Shown in pieces: positions 60,943 to 64,000 of a stretch of 64,000 nt of DNA (within the stretch, counting starts at the first letter, position 1; each line of letters starts with the position of its first letter). The DNA lies in the NCBI RefSeq assembly GCF_009604455.1, contig NZ_WEGL01000002.1, positions 868,001-932,000 on the forward strand, in the 5' to 3' direction. This DNA is from Streptomyces sp. RB17 (lineage in GTDB: Bacteria > Actinomycetota > Actinomycetes > Streptomycetales > Streptomycetaceae). Position numbers and translations under genes: made by a program. Below the pieces are notes generated by a model. The model did not search any database and was not told the origin of the DNA. It worked only from the letters and a program-made list of their open reading frames with translations.

Positions 60943-61230
60943 TCAGGGCTCGGCCCGGCCGGGCGGCAGCGGCCGGGCGGCGCGCAGGCTGCGCAGCGCG
61001 AGCAGCAGGACCGCGATGTCGTCCAGGTAGACCGGGTCGGGCAGCAGGTCGGTGGGGAGCAGCAGATACGCGACGGCGTCCCAGAACACCCAGCGCGGGC
61101 CCGTCGGCAGCCCGGCCCGCCGCAGCGTGCGCCGCGCACGCACCAGCCGGGCCAGCAGGCCGAGGGCGATCGCGAGCAGCACCGCCGCGACGACGGCGCC
61201 GATCACCAGCAGGGTGGTGGCGGTGTCCAT
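60943..61230 (-). CDS. DUF1232 (YkvA-like) membrane protein
   Basis: A 95-residue protein with an N-terminal helix ([20 protein letters not shown]) and the DUF1232 motif [20 protein letters not shown]. Such proteins are of unknown function. It starts with ATG at 61230. It sits upstream (same strand) of the ComB-like gene, 30 bp apart. Confidence 0.85.
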   Translation of the reverse strand: MDTATTLLVIGAVVAAVLLAIALGLLARLVRARRTLRRAGLPTGPRWVFWDAVAYLLLPTDLLPDPVYLDDIAVLLLALRSLRAARPLPPGRAEP

Positions 61231-61373
61231 CCGGCCTCCATCCGAGTTCCCACAGGACGGCTACGACGACTCTCCGCCGCGGCTGTCACGGCTACGTGGA
61301 CTGCAGCGAGGCTGTGACGGCCACGACGATGCCCCGCCCTCACTGTGCCGGCTGCGACGACCGGTTGTGCCGG

Positions 61374-62549
61374 CTACGACGACCGGTCCGTGCCGTCGGC
61401 TGTCTCCGTGCCGTCGCTCTCCGCCGTGGGCTCGGCCCCCTGCTCCTGCCGGCCCCTGGCCGTGAACCTCAGCCGCTCGAACGTCCGGGTCAGCTGCTGC
61501 AGCGCGCCCGGTGTCCGGGACGCGGGCCGCTGGGGCGGAAGGGCGGGCGCGGGGACGTCACGGTAGGCGGCGAGCGCCTCCAGGGCCTGCTCGGCGGCGT
61601 CCTTGTACAGATCACGGGACCTGGTCATCGCCTCCAGCGCCTCGGCGTACCGGGCGACCAGCCGCCGTTCACGCTCCAGCTCCTCCTGGAGGGTCATCAG
61701 GGTCCAGTTGTCCCGCAGGTCGGTCAGCGCCTCCTCCGCCTCCCGCGGCAGCGGCCGGGGCAGGGCGGCGAAGTGCCGCAGGGCAGCGAAGAGTTCCGCG
61801 GGCTCGGAACCGTCCAGGAAGACGCTGCGGACCGTGTGCTCGCGGCTGTCGTAGCCCTCCGGGGCCGGGTCCGGGGGCAGCAGCACCGCGCCGCCGCGCG
61901 GCACCTCGACGCCGAGGTCCTTCAGCGCCCAGTTGACGGCACGGAACTGGTGCGGAGCGGCCCGGTGCTCCACCACCCGGTGCCTCAGGCCGGGCGGCAG
62001 CAGCCGGGCCAGCGGCAGCCTGCCCTGCTCGTCCGGGGTCATGGCCTCGTGCACGACGACGTTCAGGCACCAGGTCTCGCGCGCCGCGTCCCGCAGTCTG
62101 CGCCGCATCTCCTTGTCGTCGGCGGGCAGCGCGTTGACCTGCCTGAGGCGCAGCCCGGTCACGGTGGCGTGGTGGTCCCAGGTGCCGTCCTCGCCTCCTG
62201 CGGCCTCGGGCCAGAACAGTGTCGCCGGCGAGGGCCATGCCTCGTCCCACGGGCGCTCCGCCTCCGCGACGAGCCGCCACTCGTGGCCCTCCCGCCGGCC
62301 ATCTTGCGGCACGAGGGTGAGCCGGGCCCGCACGGTCACCGGGCCGGCGACCCGCCAGCGCGCCTCGAACACCCGCCGGGCCGCGTCCCCGGGCACGGGG
62401 GGTTCGGCGAAGTCGTCGATGTCGCCGCTGTCCTTGTGCCTGCGCAGGGTGCGGCGGACGACCTCCTCGGGATCGGGACCGGTGTGGCGGCCACGAGCCG
62501 CCCAGAGGGTCTGCGGGATGGTGGCGTGGTCAGCGGTGGAGTTCGACAT
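61374..62549 (-). CDS. Unrecognised protein with coiled-coil C-terminus
   Basis: A 391-residue soluble protein. The N-terminal 220 residues look like a mixed alpha/beta fold (RRVFEARWRVAGPVTVRARL; ARETWCLNVVVHEAMTPDEQ), and the C-terminus has a long coiled coil (LMTLQEELERERRLVARYAE, ALEAMTRSRDLYKDAAEQAL) and a disordered acidic tail. I recognise no family. ATG at 62549. A near-perfect 22-bp tandem repeat (CCGGCTGCGACGACCGGT-type) lies just past its stop. Confidence 0.6.
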   Translation of the reverse strand: MSNSTADHATIPQTLWAARGRHTGPDPEEVVRRTLRRHKDSGDIDDFAEPPVPGDAARRVFEARWRVAGPVTVRARLTLVPQDGRREGHEWRLVAEAERPWDEAWPSPATLFWPEAAGGEDGTWDHHATVTGLRLRQVNALPADDKEMRRRLRDAARETWCLNVVVHEAMTPDEQGRLPLARLLPPGLRHRVVEHRAAPHQFRAVNWALKDLGVEVPRGGAVLLPPDPAPEGYDSREHTVRSVFLDGSEPAELFAALRHFAALPRPLPREAEEALTDLRDNWTLMTLQEELERERRLVARYAEALEAMTRSRDLYKDAAEQALEALAAYRDVPAPALPPQRPASRTPGALQQLTRTFERLRFTARGRQEQGAEPTAESDGTETADGTDRSS

Positions 62550-62857
62550 GAGCCAATCTGCTGATGGGGGCGGGTGTGCCTCCCAGTATCACCGCTCGGC
62601 GCGGCTTCTCGGCGTACGGGGCCGTGGGGCGGCGCGTGGCGGCGGCCGGACGCCCCCGCGCACGGGACGCGCACCGTGCACCCGGGGCGCGCGGAGCCCG
62701 CATCGGGCGGCCGTCGTTCACACGTGGTCGCGCCCCTGTGCGGCCCCCACAATGGTCCGGCGAACGGGGCCCGCCCATCCATCCGCTTGGGGCGGACCCC
62801 GTTCTCACCGCCCGGCCACGACGACGTGCGAGGCCGCCTACGGGCCCCCGAACCGCT
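62550..62857. other. Divergent intergenic region
   Basis: No gene was seen. The first 250 bp are GC-rich, without a recognisable motif. From 62858 the sequence becomes AT-rich and holds the PadR operator. It separates the unrecognised protein gene (minus) from padR-like (plus). Confidence 0.5.
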
Positions 62858-62861
62858 CGAT

Positions 62862-62882
62862 ATATATCGGCAGTCGATATAT
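62862..62882. promoter_or_regulatory. PadR operator dyad
   Basis: ATATATCG-GCAGT-CGATATAT is a perfect 8-bp inverted repeat with a 5-bp spacer, 9 bp before the PadR start. The left half is also within the palindrome CGATATATATCG (62858-62869). The AT-rich palindrome in this GC-rich genome strongly suggests a binding site for the adjacent PadR. Confidence 0.8.
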
Positions 62883-62891
62883 CATGGCTGC

Positions 62892-63293
62892 ATGACAGCG
62901 AAGAGCATGACCCGGGCGGCGTTCTTCGTCCTCACGGCGCTCGCGGACCGGCCGCGGCACGGCTACGGCATCCTGCGCGAGATAGAGGAACTGTCCGACG
63001 GGGAGGTGCAGTTGCGGGTCGGCACGCTGTACGGAGTGCTGGACCGGCTCACCGCGGACGGCCTGATCGTGCTGGACCGGGAAGAGGTGCAGCAGGGCCG
63101 GCTGCGGCGCTACTACCGGCTCACCGACGCCGGAGTGGCCGCGCTGGACGCGGAGGCCGAACGGATGGCCGCCGGTGCCGGGGCGGCCAAGCGGCGCATC
63201 GCCGAGGGCCGCCGCGCCGGCGCCCCCGCCCGCCCCGCGGCCCGCCCGGCCGAACCCCCCACCGCACCCGGACTCGCGGGAGGCTACGCATGA
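62892..63293 (+). CDS. PadR-family transcriptional regulator
   Basis: A 133-residue winged-helix repressor: AAFFVLTALADRPRHGYGIL, REIEELSDGEVQLRVGTLYG and VLDRLTADGLIVLDREE, then YYRLTDAGVAALDAEAERMA. The C-terminal tail is Ala/Pro-rich. ATG at 62892; it has a perfect dyad just upstream, indicating autoregulation. Its stop overlaps the next start by four bases. Confidence 0.9.
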   Translation: MTAKSMTRAAFFVLTALADRPRHGYGILREIEELSDGEVQLRVGTLYGVLDRLTADGLIVLDREEVQQGRLRRYYRLTDAGVAALDAEAERMAAGAGAAKRRIAEGRRAGAPARPAARPAEPPTAPGLAGGYA

Positions 63294-64000
63294 CCACACT
63301 GCTGGAGGCCCGCTACCGCACCGTCCTGCGCCTGCTCCCCGCCTACTACCGGCGGGAACGGGAGGAGGAGATGGTCGAGACGTACCTGGAGGACCTCGAC
63401 CGCGACATCCAGGACCAGAGCCGGCCCACGCTCGCCGAGGTGGCGAGCATCGCCGCCCTGGGGGTGCGCAGCCGCCTCGGCGCGGCCGGGGCGCCCCGGC
63501 GCTACGTCCTGCTCGGGTCGGGCGCCCGGCTCTTCGCGCTGGCCGCCGTCCTCCTCCTGGCGGCCTCCGCGGTCGTCGAGCCGGTCCTGCAGCTGACCTG
63601 GTCGTTCACCCGGGGCGGCGGAGAACGGCGGATGTTCCTCGCGGACTTCACCGACCACGGGCTCCTCGCCGCGACGGTCGCCGTCGCCCAGTGGATCCTT
63701 CCGCTCGGCTGGGCCGTCGCCTATTTCGCCCTTCTGTACGACCGCCGCCGCCTCGCCCGGATCGGCGCCCTGGTGGCCGCGGTGCCCAGCGTGTGGCCGC
63801 TGGTCCGCCCGCTGACGGGGGCGACGGTCGTCACGGAGCCGGCGTTCGTCGTGACGCTGGCGCTGCTCGCCTGGCTGCCCGCCCTCGCGCTGTGTGCCGC
63901 CCTCCACCGCGACGCGCCCCCGGCCCGGCTGCCCGCCGGCACTCCTGGTCTGGTCTTCATGGCGACGTGTGTGGTGACGGGTGCTTCCCTGGTGTTCGTG
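63290..64000 (+). CDS. HAAS-like membrane protein, 3' end outside window
   Basis: Membrane protein, at least 237 residues in the window. The soluble start LLEARYRTVLRLLPAYYRRE and REEEMVETYLEDLDRDIQDQ resembles the HAAS (DUF1700) domain that pairs with PadR regulators. At least five hydrophobic helices follow (FALAAVLLLAASAVVEPVL; FVVTLALLAWLPALALCAAL). ATG overlaps the padR stop, so the two are translated together. It probably responds to envelope signals; the end lies past base 64000. Confidence 0.8.
   Translation, partial: MTTLLEARYRTVLRLLPAYYRREREEEMVETYLEDLDRDIQDQSRPTLAEVASIAALGVRSRLGAAGAPRRYVLLGSGARLFALAAVLLLAASAVVEPVLQLTWSFTRGGGERRMFLADFTDHGLLAATVAVAQWILPLGWAVAYFALLYDRRRLARIGALVAAVPSVWPLVRPLTGATVVTEPAFVVTLALLAWLPALALCAALHRDAPPARLPAGTPGLVFMATCVVTGASLVFV

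Overview
The window is about 64 kb of very GC-rich DNA. Strong G/C third-position bias, GTG/TTG starts, Shine-Dalgarno-led genes, Tat-exported enzymes, three SpoIIE-type phosphatases and a proteasome beta subunit all point to a Streptomyces (actinomycete) chromosome. There are no tRNA or rRNA genes, insertion sequences, phage genes, CRISPR arrays or conjugation genes. It looks like native chromosome carrying many small metabolic and regulatory operons, with some decayed genes and repeat expansions.

Layout. 1-5.7 kb: a PLP decarboxylase cut by the window edge, two gene remnants abutting head-on (LysR and maleylpyruvate-isomerase type), an L,D-transpeptidase, and a divergent Gfo/Idh enzyme and ROK regulator that share a duplicated operator. 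5.7-12 kb: membrane-anchored S1 protease, a tandem-repeat spacer, DUF574 methyltransferase, MalY-type aminotransferase, F420/PPOX protein, and a FAD oxidoreductase carrying a low-complexity insertion. 12-20 kb: DUF35 protein and its TetR regulator with matching operators, a frameshifted HAD gene, ATP-grasp protein, PL8 polysaccharide lyase, peptidoglycan-binding protein, and a flavin reductase fused to about 230 residues of Gly/Ala-rich repeat. 20-29 kb: ANTAR-GAF-PAS-SpoIIE phosphatase, RpiR regulator, GT39-like glycosyltransferase, Tat-exported PAP2/haloperoxidase-like protein.

29-34 kb: P-loop sugar/nucleoside kinase, then beta-phosphoglucomutase and GH65 disaccharide phosphorylase, translationally coupled. 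Together these would turn a disaccharide such as trehalose or maltose into glucose and glucose 6-phosphate. A BlaI/BlaR1-type pair with a clear operator follows. 34-38.3 kb: GT39-like enzyme, flippase-like membrane protein, an orphan proteasome beta subunit with all catalytic residues but no alpha subunit beside it, and a DUF347 membrane gene that has lost its stop codon. 38.3-42.4 kb: a five-gene overlapping operon of DedA, two PAP2 phosphatases, response regulator and histidine kinase, preceded by two tandem 18-bp dyads; its likely theme is recycling of undecaprenyl-phosphate lipid carrier.

42.5-47.3 kb: metal uptake, namely an EfeU-EfeO fusion and EfeB behind an iron-box-like sequence, then a HoxN/NixA nickel-cobalt permease behind a Nur-box-like sequence. 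47-54.6 kb: DUF5709 protein, soluble transhydrogenase, sulfite-oxidase-family protein, GH15 enzyme, small conserved proteins, TPR-like protein. 54.6-64 kb: two adjacent SpoIIE phosphatases, ComB-like phosphatase, DUF1232 protein, an unrecognised coiled-coil protein, and a PadR regulator with a perfect operator coupled to a HAAS-like membrane protein cut by the window edge.

The most interesting items are the orphan proteasome beta subunit, the repeat expansions at three loci (7.4, 11 and 19 kb), the DUF347 gene without a stop, and the DedA/PAP2/PAP2/two-component operon with its tandem operators. All functions are inferred from sequence recalled without database searches.
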